Positions 32,065 to 40,368 of a DNA stretch of 47,415 nt are shown here, one piece after another (position 1 is the stretch's first letter; every line of letters starts with the position of its first letter). The notes under the pieces were generated by a model that searched no databases, was not told where the DNA came from, and saw nothing but the letters and a program-made list of their open reading frames with translations. The position numbers were made by a program, and so were the translations under genes. The stretch covers positions 1 through 47,415 of the forward strand of contig CANFKE010000033.1 of the NCBI GenBank assembly GCA_947447465.1, written 5' to 3'. This DNA is from Chitinophagaceae bacterium. Lineage in GTDB: Bacteria; Bacteroidota; Bacteroidia; Chitinophagales; Chitinophagaceae.

Positions 32065-32988
32065 CTAATAAGCTATCTGCATCACCACCTTCATTCGCTC
32101 CCTGCCCTGAGTAGCCACATACCAATTACCATCATAATCTATTAGCGTGGGGTACAATTTGTTGTTCATCTGCTTCATGCGCACCTTCATATGCACATCA
32201 AAATCATAAAAGAGTGTATTGAATGAAAGTGCATAATCGCGGGCAACAATGCTGTAATCACTTCGCCTGAACCAAGTCTTTAACTCATTATACACGACCT
32301 TATTTTTATACTCCGGCTTAGGGGTCACATTAAAAACAAATACCTCTTCGCTGTCATACATTTCCTGTGAGATCTTCAGATCATATTTTTCTACCTCATC
32401 CGCATCAAAAACAGACGCCTTATCTCCCATAAAAGGTACGCCATCTACCTTAGATCCGGGATTAAATATGAGTTGCTTCAGCTCATATTTATTCTTCTCC
32501 ATCCTGCTCTTATCCTTAAGCACCATACTCCCAGCTACAATATCATTCTGGTTGCACACCGGCTTGTCGGAATAAAAGAGATTATAAAACAGTTCGGCAG
32601 TATAGTAGTTGATGGTCTTTTTATCTCTCTTATAAAAATCACCCGTCACTGTCTGGTTAGAGAATGTCGTGGTCCTGCACCTTTTGGTATTTAATCGCTG
32701 CTGCGCATTAGTATGCATAGACGCAATAACCCTACCCTTCTTATCTACAGCAGTAAAACTATTCACAGCATTGAAAGGGACCAGGTGCATACTCTTGAAT
32801 GCTTTGTAGAATGTAGTATCATTCTTTACCCGCTTGATGAATGAGTTCATATTAAACCCGCTCTTCACCACAAAACTATCCAGTTGTATATTTCTGATAC
32901 CACTGGTATCATACTGTTGCCCTGCTGCATCTGTAATGCAGCACAATACCAGTAACATGACACACATCATTCTGCGGTATATTTTCAT
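32065..32988 (-). CDS. Exported protein of unknown function
   Basis: 307 residues with a signal peptide (about 1-23, cut after DAAGQ). The mature protein alternates short helices and strands (FVVKSGFNMNSFIKRVKND, DVHMKVRMKQMNNKLYPTLIDYDGNWYV), giving a pattern reminiscent of periplasmic LolA-like or DUF5686-associated beta sheets. No catalytic motif is recognised. It sits alone between terminators at 32015 and 33065. Confidence 0.7.
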   Translation of the reverse strand: MKIYRRMMCVMLLVLCCITDAAGQQYDTSGIRNIQLDSFVVKSGFNMNSFIKRVKNDTTFYKAFKSMHLVPFNAVNSFTAVDKKGRVIASMHTNAQQRLNTKRCRTTTFSNQTVTGDFYKRDKKTINYYTAELFYNLFYSDKPVCNQNDIVAGSMVLKDKSRMEKNKYELKQLIFNPGSKVDGVPFMGDKASVFDADEVEKYDLKISQEMYDSEEVFVFNVTPKPEYKNKVVYNELKTWFRRSDYSIVARDYALSFNTLFYDFDVHMKVRMKQMNNKLYPTLIDYDGNWYVATQGRERMKVVMQIAY

Positions 32989-33064
32989 ATCAGAATAGTT
33001 ATTGTAAAGTTATGCCATGAACCTATACAATAAAGGCCGATCAATGTGAATGAATACAACAAAA

Positions 33065-33105
33065 AAAGGAGGCTATCCGGGATCAATTCCGCAAATGCCT
33101 CCTTT
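33065..33105 (-). terminator. Terminator of kup
   Basis: 9-bp arms AAAGGAGGC/GCCTCCTTT with a 23-base loop, followed on the minus strand by a T-tract, 20 bases after the kup stop. Confidence 0.75.
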
Positions 33106-33125
33106 CTGAATATTATGATCAACTA

Positions 33126-35093
33126 TTACTCTTCCATCCTTTTCAAATTATAATCCGGCACAGCTGAAACTATAAGCGGATACTTCTCCAATGTCACATC
33201 CGATGGGTCCAGACCAAAGCCACGCTCTTCCGACAGGCTTACCTTCTTCAACAGGAAGTAACCACGCATCATCAGGCGCTCCCACAAAGGCAATGAATTA
33301 TCACGAGACAGGAATTTCTCCATCACAATGAATCTGAAATCACCCATTACATTATTGCGACTCAGCGACTCATAACGACTCACTATATTCACCTCCTTGT
33401 TCTGCACCATCTCTTCTACTACCCTCTTGAACATGCTCTGGATCTTATGCTCTACCCTAAAGCCCAATCTGAATTCCACCCTGATGATCTCATTAGGCAC
33501 AATGGTCTGCACCACATACTCCATAGTGTAAGGATCATCCAATACATCAACGTGTACGAACCAATAGATATCGGCACGCTTAGGTTTGCGGTAAAGGATA
33601 GAATAAATGATCTTGTGTTCTATTTCCTTAGGGTTATTGGCACTGGTAAGATATACCAGATGCGTAGCATATTTATTGATGCCCGGATCATTACTCAATT
33701 CCTGAATTACAGGTACATAGTTCTCCAACCTTACAAACTCCACATACCTGTTCTTGATCTTACGACTCTTGAACCAGATGAACATGGTCATGAACAGACC
33801 ACCGGCAACTATGATGGTCACCACACCGCCCTCTATGAATTTTTCTACCAGATTAGCATACAGGAAGGCAAATTCAATAGTGAGATACACTGCCAGATAG
33901 CTGGCAATCCAAATGATAGGCACCCTCTTTACAAACATATAGTAAGAGAACAATACCGATGTCATGATCATACAAATGGTAATGGACAGACCATAGGCCG
34001 CCTCCATTTTAGAAGAACGCTGAAAGTATAATGTAATGGCAGTACAACCAACAAATAATAATAGATTGATGCCCGGAATGAATAATTGTCCGCGTTCTAC
34101 CGTCGGATAATTGATCTTCATTTTAGGCCACAGATTCAATTTAATAGCTTCACTGATCAATGTGAACGATCCGGATATCAATGCCTGGCTGGCAATAATA
34201 GCGGCCACAGTTGCAATGATGATACCGGATAAAAGGAACCAATGCGGCATCAGATCGAAGAATGGATTTCTGATAGCTGAGCTCCATTTCTGACCACTTG
34301 ACAAGGCCAGCATTTGAGCACCCTGACCCAGATAATTCAGAATGAGGCAGGTCTTTACAAAGATCCATGAATACCTGATGTTGGCACGGCCACAATGCCC
34401 GAGGTCTGAATAAAGCGCCTCAGCACCGGTAGTACACAGGAAAACACCACCCAATATCCAAAAACCTTTAGGGTAAACAGTAAGGATACGAATTGCATAA
34501 TACGGATTCAATGCCTTTAAAATATTGAAGTCATTGACCTTATATAACTGATATAGACCCAGGGTACCCAACATCAGGAACCAGAGTAACATAATATTAC
34601 CAAAGGCTTTACCAATAGTAGAGGTACCAAACTGTTGAAAGAAGAAAAGTATCCCCAGAATAGAGATAACTATATATACGATGGTCATTACCCCCAGATC
34701 ATGTAATTGGGGAATGTTCCGCAAACCCTCAATAGCCGATGTCACCGAGATTGGCGGAGTGATCATACCATCGGCTAGTAGCGCTGCCCCTCCTACCATA
34801 GCCGGTATCACCGTCCACTTACCATGTCTCCTTACCAATGCGAATAATGAAAAGATACCACCCTCACCCTTGTTGTCTGCTTTCAACGTAAGCATTACAT
34901 ACTTTACAGTTGTTTGCAAAGTGAGCGTCCAGATAATGCAAGACAGTGCACCCAATATCAGTTCAGAATCAATGATCCTTCCATTGCAAATGGAGTTCAT
35001 TACATAGAGGGGAGAGGTACCGATGTCACCGTAAATAATACCCAGAGCTATAATGAGGCCTGCTACCGTTGTTTTATTCAGATTCTTTGTCAA
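33126..35093 (-). CDS. kup: KUP/HAK/KT-family potassium transporter
   Basis: 655 residues, normal length. Twelve membrane spans occupy the first 430 residues, beginning with GLIIALGIIYGDIGTSPLYVM, the family signature. LKADNKGEGGIFSLFALVRR, AALLADGMITPPISVTSAIEGL and FGTSTIGKAFGNIMLLWF follow. The soluble C-terminal 220 residues form the cytoplasmic regulatory domain. It imports K+ with H+. It is divergent from the biotin carrier gene and has its own promoter at 35125. Confidence 0.97.
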   Translation of the reverse strand: MTKNLNKTTVAGLIIALGIIYGDIGTSPLYVMNSICNGRIIDSELILGALSCIIWTLTLQTTVKYVMLTLKADNKGEGGIFSLFALVRRHGKWTVIPAMVGGAALLADGMITPPISVTSAIEGLRNIPQLHDLGVMTIVYIVISILGILFFFQQFGTSTIGKAFGNIMLLWFLMLGTLGLYQLYKVNDFNILKALNPYYAIRILTVYPKGFWILGGVFLCTTGAEALYSDLGHCGRANIRYSWIFVKTCLILNYLGQGAQMLALSSGQKWSSAIRNPFFDLMPHWFLLSGIIIATVAAIIASQALISGSFTLISEAIKLNLWPKMKINYPTVERGQLFIPGINLLLFVGCTAITLYFQRSSKMEAAYGLSITICMIMTSVLFSYYMFVKRVPIIWIASYLAVYLTIEFAFLYANLVEKFIEGGVVTIIVAGGLFMTMFIWFKSRKIKNRYVEFVRLENYVPVIQELSNDPGINKYATHLVYLTSANNPKEIEHKIIYSILYRKPKRADIYWFVHVDVLDDPYTMEYVVQTIVPNEIIRVEFRLGFRVEHKIQSMFKRVVEEMVQNKEVNIVSRYESLSRNNVMGDFRFIVMEKFLSRDNSLPLWERLMMRGYFLLKKVSLSEERGFGLDPSDVTLEKYPLIVSAVPDYNLKRMEE

Positions 35094-35124
35094 AGGTTGG
35101 ACTTACTTTTCGTATAAGCGGACG

Positions 35125-35132
35125 CAAAGTTA
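35125..35132 (-). promoter_or_regulatory. TAnnTTTG promoter (-7) of kup
   Basis: TAACTTTG on the minus strand, 31 bases before the kup ATG. Confidence 0.55.
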
Positions 35133-35459
35133 TACAATAAAGAAATTCAAAAAATAAAAAATATAGGGAAAAATATGCTTAATATCCCCCGAATTTGTGT
35201 TTCAAAACTTACAGATACATTTATTGGTTAGTCACTTAGAAATTAAAATATTTTACGGTGTGTCTGTTTTTACATGAATGATGTCCGTTTAAGATAACTG
35301 CTGGTATTAAATATTACAGAACACACTGTTCATCTACTGTTGTGCAGCCATCTTGAATACAATATTTCATATCTGATTTATCAATAATCGTCAAAAAGTA
35401 CTTTCACCTTACCTGTAAACTTTTGTTGGTACTAGCAACCATCACTTTATAAAGTTCAT
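35133..35459. other. Divergent intergenic region between kup and the biotin carrier
   Basis: About 330 AT-rich bases with no gene and no riboswitch that I can recognise. Only the two divergent -7 elements at its ends are supported. Confidence 0.4.
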
Positions 35460-35467
35460 TACTTTTG
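35460..35467 (+). promoter_or_regulatory. TAnnTTTG promoter (-7) of the biotin carrier gene
   Basis: TACTTTTG lies 21 bases before the ATG at 35489. Confidence 0.55.
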
Positions 35468-35488
35468 TTGCACTAAAAATAATAGCTC

Positions 35489-35989
35489 ATGCTGCAGGTA
35501 ACGGTCAACGAAAAAAATAATTATGCTATTGACAATAATGAAGGTCAATGGACGATCAATGACAATAGCGCCGATCTCGACATCAGCATGCAGCCCAACG
35601 GATTGGTAAGCGTATTGCATAATGGCAAAAGCTACACCGCTATCATTGAAAAGACCGACAGAAAGAACAAGGAAGTAAGCATCAGGGTAAATGGCCAGCA
35701 ATACACAGCCTCTATCAAAGAACCGATAGATCAGTTATTGACCAATATGGGTCTTGACCTGAAGTCAATGAAGAAAGCAGAACCGGTTAAAGCACCAATG
35801 CCGGGCATGATATTGAAAATATTGGTAGAACCTGGTCAGGTAGTGAACAAAGGTGATGGTCTGATCATTCTTGAAGCCATGAAAATGGAAAATATGCTGA
35901 AAGCTGCCGGTACCGGAACAGTAAAAGCCATCAGAGCAATTGAGCGGACTGCAGTAGAGAAAGGAGCTGTATTAATAGAAATGGAATAA
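35489..35989 (+). CDS. Biotin carboxyl carrier protein (acyl-CoA carboxylase subunit)
   Basis: 166 residues. The C-terminal domain (about 98-166) is a biotinyl domain: VKAPMPGMILKILVEPGQVVNKGDGLIILEAMKMENMLKA, with biotin on Lys132 of EAMKMEN. The N-terminal part is a beta-rich region (WTINDNSADLDISMQPNGLVSVLHNGKSYTA) of the type found in stand-alone carriers of propionyl- or acetyl-CoA carboxylases. The carboxylase and carboxyltransferase genes are not in the window. Two small exported-protein genes follow it closely. Confidence 0.93.
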   Translation: MLQVTVNEKNNYAIDNNEGQWTINDNSADLDISMQPNGLVSVLHNGKSYTAIIEKTDRKNKEVSIRVNGQQYTASIKEPIDQLLTNMGLDLKSMKKAEPVKAPMPGMILKILVEPGQVVNKGDGLIILEAMKMENMLKAAGTGTVKAIRAIERTAVEKGAVLIEME

Positions 35990-35995
35990 CCGTAA

Positions 35996-36352
35996 ATGGA
36001 TCAGCGGCTCAAATTCATTGCATTTACTTTTGTTGCCTGTACTGTGGTCCTCAAAGCCGCCGCTCAGGATGCCTATCTATATATTCAGGGAGATAAAACG
36101 ATTCCTTTTTATGTAAAGATCGACAGTGTGATGCAGCCGAGATATGGCAAGAACTATTGTATCGTACCTAAAGTACATGCAGGTAAGGTAAATGTCGAGA
36201 TACTATTTCAACAAAATGCCTACCCTGCTCATCACTTTATCATAAATATGCCTGCTGATGGTCATAAAGGGTATTTTCTGTCGCGACAAGACGACAAGTT
36301 CACCCTGACAGATATAGCAACAAAAACCATCATCGATCCCGCTGACCAATAA
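35996..36352 (+). CDS. Small exported protein of unknown function
   Basis: 118 residues with a signal peptide (about 1-23, cut after KAAAQ). The mature part (DAYLYIQGDKTIPFYVKIDSVMQPRYGKNYCIVPKVHAGKVNVEILFQQNAYPAHHF) is beta-rich and belongs to a family common in Bacteroidota without assigned function. It starts six bases after the biotin carrier stop. Confidence 0.75.
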   Translation: MDQRLKFIAFTFVACTVVLKAAAQDAYLYIQGDKTIPFYVKIDSVMQPRYGKNYCIVPKVHAGKVNVEILFQQNAYPAHHFIINMPADGHKGYFLSRQDDKFTLTDIATKTIIDPADQ

Positions 36353-36368
36353 CCACGAAACAAATTGT

Positions 36369-36893
36369 ATGAGAATCCTAGTAGCATCCTTATTATTGTT
36401 AACCGTTATCCTGTCATCTTGCAAGCACGACAAGAACGAGCTGATATTGGGAGAATGGTACGCGCAAAAATTTGAGAATAAAGAAATGGATGCTTTCTTT
36501 AAAGAAAGCCAGGCATATATAGACACAATAGGTAAGAACGGCAATGATGCCACTAATATGGAATTATACGGCGCTACGAATATGGACAGTATTCGCCACG
36601 TATTGCAATTACAACACGACAGTGCGCAGACATTGCAAATGAAGGCAGTGACCAATACATCGTTCAACTTTTACAGCGACAGCCTAGTTGTGATTTCATT
36701 TGACGGACGGATGGATACCAGCAAATGGCGCTTTGTAGGCGAGCAAAAGTTGGAAATGGAAGAGTTGACAGGCAGCAGCAAAGGAAGCAAAACAGAGATA
36801 GAAGTGTTGCAATTGACCAAAAGCGAGCTGAAACTAAAAATAGAACAGGAAAAGACTTTTAGCACAGTTACTTTTGGAAGGGATAAAAAATAG
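36369..36893 (+). CDS. Lipocalin-like lipoprotein
   Basis: 174 residues with lipobox VILSSC. The mature protein begins ILGEWYAQKFENKEM (G-x-W-Y, the lipocalin-like start) and ends in beta strands (STSSWRF-like DTSKWRFVGEQKLEMEEL, EIEVLQLTKSELKLKIEQ). It is a small barrel lipoprotein that may bind a hydrophobic ligand; none is predicted. It is 16 bases after the previous gene. Confidence 0.7.
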   Translation: MRILVASLLLLTVILSSCKHDKNELILGEWYAQKFENKEMDAFFKESQAYIDTIGKNGNDATNMELYGATNMDSIRHVLQLQHDSAQTLQMKAVTNTSFNFYSDSLVVISFDGRMDTSKWRFVGEQKLEMEELTGSSKGSKTEIEVLQLTKSELKLKIEQEKTFSTVTFGRDKK

Positions 36894-36905
36894 ACTCAGT
36901 ATATT

Positions 36906-36913
36906 TACATTTG
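36906..36913 (+). promoter_or_regulatory. TAnnTTTG promoter (-7) of pdhB
   Basis: TACATTTG lies 66 bases before the ATG at 36979. Confidence 0.55.
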
Positions 36914-36978
36914 CAACCTGTTAGCAATAACAGAACGAAATAACAGGACTTAGATATTATATAAAAATATTTCAGAAA

Positions 36979-37962
36979 ATGCGTACAATAGCGTTAAGAC
37001 AAGCATTAAGAGAAGCAATGGAAGAAGAGATGCGCCGTGACCCGAGCGTGTTTCTTATGGGTGAAGAAGTAGCTCAATACAATGGTGCTTACAAGGTAAG
37101 TCAGGGTATGCTCGATGAATTTGGCCCTAAGAGAGTGATAGATACTCCTATCAGTGAGTTGGGTTTTGCAGCTATAGGCGTTGGTGCGGCTATGAACAAT
37201 ACTCGCCCTATCATTGAATTCATGACCTGGAACTTTGCTGAGCTCGCAATTGACCAGGTAGTGAACCATGCCGCTAAGATGGTCTCTATGACCGGCGGAC
37301 AGTTCAACTCGCCTATCGTTTTCCGTGGTCCTAATGGTTCAGCAGGACAGTTGGCGGCACAACACTCTCAGGCTTTTGAAAATTGGTATGCCAATGTACC
37401 CGGCCTTAAAGTGATCTCTACTGTAGATCCTTATGACGCAAAGGGATTGTTGAAATCTGCTATCCGAGATAACGACCCTGTTGTTTTCATGGAAAGTGAG
37501 TCATTGTATGGCGAAATGGGCGAAGTACCTGAAGAAGAATACCTGATCCCGATAGGTAAGGCCGCTGTAAAGCGCGAAGGCACCGATGTGACCATTGTAT
37601 CTTACAATAAGATGATGAAGGTGGCAATGGGCGTGGCTGATGAACTGGCTAAGGAAAACATCAGTGCAGAAGTCATTGACCTGCGCACTATCCGCCCGCT
37701 CGACTGGCACACTATCGTAGAATCTGTAAAAAAGACCAACCGATTGGTAATTGTTGAAGAACAGTGGCCATTTGGTAGCGTAGGTTCTGAAATAGCATAC
37801 CGAATACAGAAAGAAGCATTCGACTATCTCGATGCACCTGTTCGCCGTATCGCCAGCGCCGATGCCAACATGCACTATGCACCTAATCTCGTGGCCGCTT
37901 ACCTGCCTAACGTAGAGCGTACACTGAAATTGGTGAAGGAAGTATTGTACATGAACAAATAG
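36979..37962 (+). CDS. pdhB: Pyruvate dehydrogenase E1 beta subunit
   Basis: 327 residues, the usual length. MRTIALRQALREAMEEEMRRDPSVFLMGEEVAQYNGAYKVSQGM is the E1-beta N-terminus with the thiamine-diphosphate contact Glu (GEEV). DTPISELGFAAIGVGAAM, MTGGQFNSPIVFRGPNG, HSQAFENWYANVPGL and VSTVDPYDAKGLLKSAI-like (VISTVDPYDAKGLLKSAI) follow, and the C-terminal transketolase domain includes VIDLRTIRPLDWHTI. It works with E1 alpha, whose gene is not in the window, to convert pyruvate to acetyl-CoA. A branched-chain dehydrogenase E1 beta is less likely. Confidence 0.94.
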   Translation: MRTIALRQALREAMEEEMRRDPSVFLMGEEVAQYNGAYKVSQGMLDEFGPKRVIDTPISELGFAAIGVGAAMNNTRPIIEFMTWNFAELAIDQVVNHAAKMVSMTGGQFNSPIVFRGPNGSAGQLAAQHSQAFENWYANVPGLKVISTVDPYDAKGLLKSAIRDNDPVVFMESESLYGEMGEVPEEEYLIPIGKAAVKREGTDVTIVSYNKMMKVAMGVADELAKENISAEVIDLRTIRPLDWHTIVESVKKTNRLVIVEEQWPFGSVGSEIAYRIQKEAFDYLDAPVRRIASADANMHYAPNLVAAYLPNVERTLKLVKEVLYMNK

Positions 37963-38015
37963 AAAATATCTATATCAGGAATGAATATATCGTTCCATAT
38001 TTAAATTTTATTCAT

Positions 38016-38023
38016 TATTTTTG
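38016..38023 (+). promoter_or_regulatory. TAnnTTTG promoter (-7) five bases before clpS
   Basis: TATTTTTG ends four bases before the clpS ATG, which would place transcription start at or next to the start codon. Confidence 0.5.
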
Positions 38024-38027
38024 TATT

Positions 38028-38327
38028 ATGAGCAGGCTGTTCAATAACGGACTCCCCCAATGGGAAACTAATGAAGACGTTGCAGTTGATGAGATCACCG
38101 AGCAAATTCACAATCTCATTGTTTGGAACGATGAAGTGAATACGTTTGACTGGGTAATAGCATCTCTGATAGAGGTATGCGGTCACAATGAACATCAGGC
38201 AGAACAATGTGCCATGATCATTCATAATGCCGGAAAATATGCCGTAAAAAGAGGCACATTCGATACTTTACGCCCTCTTGCTGAAGCACTGATAGGAAGA
38301 GAGATACAGGCTACCATAGATTATTGA
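38028..38327 (+). CDS. clpS: ATP-dependent Clp protease adaptor ClpS
   Basis: 99 residues. The core is HNLIVWNDEVNTFDWVIASLIEVCGHNEHQAEQCAMIIHNAGKYAVKRGTFDTLRPLAEAL. The N-D-x-x-N-T-F-x-x-V-I motif and the later H-x-x-G-K form the N-degron pocket that binds Leu, Phe, Trp or Tyr N-termini and delivers substrates to ClpA/ClpC. A 25-residue N-terminal extension is present, as expected. The gene is single, ending in a strong terminator. Confidence 0.95.
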   Translation: MSRLFNNGLPQWETNEDVAVDEITEQIHNLIVWNDEVNTFDWVIASLIEVCGHNEHQAEQCAMIIHNAGKYAVKRGTFDTLRPLAEALIGREIQATIDY

Positions 38328-38348
38328 TATCTATAGGCTACAAATAGT

Positions 38349-38380
38349 AAAAGCATGACATTTTATGATGTCATGCTTTT
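38349..38380. terminator. Bidirectional terminator
   Basis: 13-bp perfect arms AAAAGCATGACAT/ATGTCATGCTTTT with a six-base loop, between convergent clpS and the acyl-CoA-binding protein gene. Confidence 0.9.
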
Positions 38381-38402
38381 TTTATGTTGAATGCTGGATG
38401 AA

Positions 38403-38657
38403 TTATTTCAGGGTATTGAACAGATCTATGTACTGTTGCATGGCATCATCTGCTGCTATGCCCTTCAGTTTTTTCCATGCGCCGTGCTTGGCACGACCTA
38501 CAATATCGAACAAATTTGACGGTCCTTCTTCAGGGGCATCACCATCGGTAGCCTGTTTATACAGACTGTATAATTTCAGTAAAGTTTCGTTATCCGGACG
38601 TGTAGTCAATTGTTTACTGGCGGCTACCGCGCTCTCAAAAGTCTCTTTAAGTGTCAT
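38403..38657 (-). CDS. Acyl-CoA-binding protein
   Basis: 84 residues, a four-helix ACBP. KETFESAVAASKQLTTRPDNETLLKLYSLYKQATDGD holds the Y-K-Q-A-T-x-G-D motif and FDIVGRAKHGAWKKLKG the Lys/Trp contacts of the CoA headgroup. ACBPs buffer long-chain acyl-CoA in the cytoplasm. Bacterial examples are patchily distributed but known in Bacteroidota. Confidence 0.95.
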   Translation of the reverse strand: MTLKETFESAVAASKQLTTRPDNETLLKLYSLYKQATDGDAPEEGPSNLFDIVGRAKHGAWKKLKGIAADDAMQQYIDLFNTLK

Positions 38658-38739
38658 AATATAAAGGTAAGGATTGAGCGGTAAACTGTATTACCTGTAA
38701 ATGGAAATGTTATGTGAAATATGGATCAGCTACCCATCA

Positions 38740-39219
38740 TTACATGGGCTTCCTTACTGTATCAGCTACTTGTGCAGCAAGACCTCTTGCCCAATTGACC
38801 ACCAATGTCTTCTCTGCGTCTGTAAGAATAGCATCTTTATGGATAAGCGTATAGCTACTCAACGGCATCTCATTATCGGTTATCGTTCCTGCTACTTCAG
38901 TTAGTTTCTTAGCCTTGCGTTTAACAGTATATGTACCGAACTCCGAAAAATTCAGATGACGTTTACCATCTTTCACATGGTCATTGAGCCACCAATCTAC
39001 AGGTTGTATCTTACTATACCAAGGGTATGTGGTATTGTTACTATGACAATCATAACACGCACGCTGCAATAGTTTATGTACCTCATCAGGAACCTGATAA
39101 ACACGGGTTATATCATTTTCATTGATGGTCGTATTGTTGTTCTTGACAGGATGAATGAATTGTATCAACACAAGTGTTACAGACAATACTATACCCGTTC
39201 TCTTCATTATTGACTTCAA
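38740..39219 (-). CDS. Haem-binding domain protein (c-type haem motif)
   Basis: 159 residues; a start at 39207 is also possible. A signal or anchor (about 5-24) is followed by LLQRACYDCHSNNTTYPWYSKIQPVDWWLNDHVKDGKRHLNFSEF, the Haem_bd pattern with one C-x-x-C-H motif (CYDCH). A further conserved segment is LTDAEKTLVVNWARG. It is a periplasmic mono-haem protein. No partner cytochrome gene is adjacent. Confidence 0.88.
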   Translation of the reverse strand: MKSIMKRTGIVLSVTLVLIQFIHPVKNNNTTINENDITRVYQVPDEVHKLLQRACYDCHSNNTTYPWYSKIQPVDWWLNDHVKDGKRHLNFSEFGTYTVKRKAKKLTEVAGTITDNEMPLSSYTLIHKDAILTDAEKTLVVNWARGLAAQVADTVRKPM

Positions 39220-39469
39220 ATCGCCTCTATTTATCAGATAAACAATAGACTACAAATAAACAATATTAATTTTCATTAACCAAAAGTTAAAATAAAAATT
39301 CTATCGATTGAGCAGATCATCAAATTTACATTAGTTACTGTTAACTTGAGTAGAATTAGTTTTATCATAAAAAGAACATTCTGACTCCTGCTCTTCACAC
39401 ATGACGGAACCTTGGTGCCGATATACGAATACCCTACAAAAATGGCACGAAAATGGCAAGTATATAAAC

Positions 39470-40237
39470 ATGAACATACGACCACTACTATTTGTTTGCC
39501 TATTAGGTTGCTGCAACATGCCTGTATGGGCACAGGAGTACAGTAAATGTGCTTATCATTACTTCAGCAACAAGCGGGTATCGACCTCAGAATGTTATGA
39601 TAAGGACAACAGATGGGGCAAGGCTATTGCGTTGGACAAGAACGGTAAAGTGATCTATGAAAAAGAACTAAGACATGTGGGCGGTAACAGCAGCGTAGTA
39701 TTCACTTATTACCCCAATGGTGCGGTAAGCAGCGCTAAATGGCATAGCGCACCCGATGCAGGCATTCAATTGTATAACAGCACTACCTACTTCTCTGTTG
39801 ATGGTAAGATAGAAAGAGTGGAAGAAAACAATTACGACGATGCTCCGGGCAGACATTTAAAACAGCCACCCGGAGAATATACACCGCAGACCAACCCACC
39901 GATCAACCCACCACATGTAGAACCCTGCAGCGCCATATACAGTACAGAGTTCTATTTTATCAACCATCTTCCTTTCTCAGTTACGGTAACGACCAACAGA
40001 AAAGGAAATATAGCAGATACTGCACATATTATAATCCCCAAAGGCGACACAGTAAAAGGTGGCAATTTCATCATGACAGGGAACTTTATTGAAATATCTC
40101 AATATTATACTTTCAATGCTCGCCCAACCAAAACACATAAATATCGGTCATATAATATAGCGGTATATCAAATACCCGGTTTCAGATCTATAGGTAGGGA
40201 AACAAGAAGGTACTATTATGTGATCACACAAAAGTAG
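39470..40237 (+). CDS. Exported protein with toxin/MORN-like repeat start
   Basis: 255 residues from the ATG at 39470, which gives a signal peptide (MNIRPLLFVCLLGCCNMPVW, cut after AQ); the frame extends 69 bases further upstream without a signal. The first 90 mature residues have short repeated strand-turn units (ALDKNGKVIYEKELRHVGG, TYYPNGAVSSAKWH, TYFSVDGKIERVEE) like MORN-type repeats. A Pro-rich linker (TPQTNPPINPPHVEP) leads to a beta-rich C-terminal domain. No function is recognised. Confidence 0.7.
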   Translation: MNIRPLLFVCLLGCCNMPVWAQEYSKCAYHYFSNKRVSTSECYDKDNRWGKAIALDKNGKVIYEKELRHVGGNSSVVFTYYPNGAVSSAKWHSAPDAGIQLYNSTTYFSVDGKIERVEENNYDDAPGRHLKQPPGEYTPQTNPPINPPHVEPCSAIYSTEFYFINHLPFSVTVTTNRKGNIADTAHIIIPKGDTVKGGNFIMTGNFIEISQYYTFNARPTKTHKYRSYNIAVYQIPGFRSIGRETRRYYYVITQK

Positions 40238-40368
40238 CACAACACCCGCCTGCAGACTGAGGCCATTTCTTAACAATAGACCCAAAGAACACCCTACACC
40301 TGTATGTATTCATAATACACAGGTAATATTAAAGGTTGTTCTTTGCAGCATCAAACCTCTGCAGTACC

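Noticed and set aside
35094..35488. c-di-AMP (ydaO) riboswitch upstream of kup
   Set aside because: The kup leader after the TAACTTTG promoter is only about 25 bases, and no matching conserved motifs are visible.
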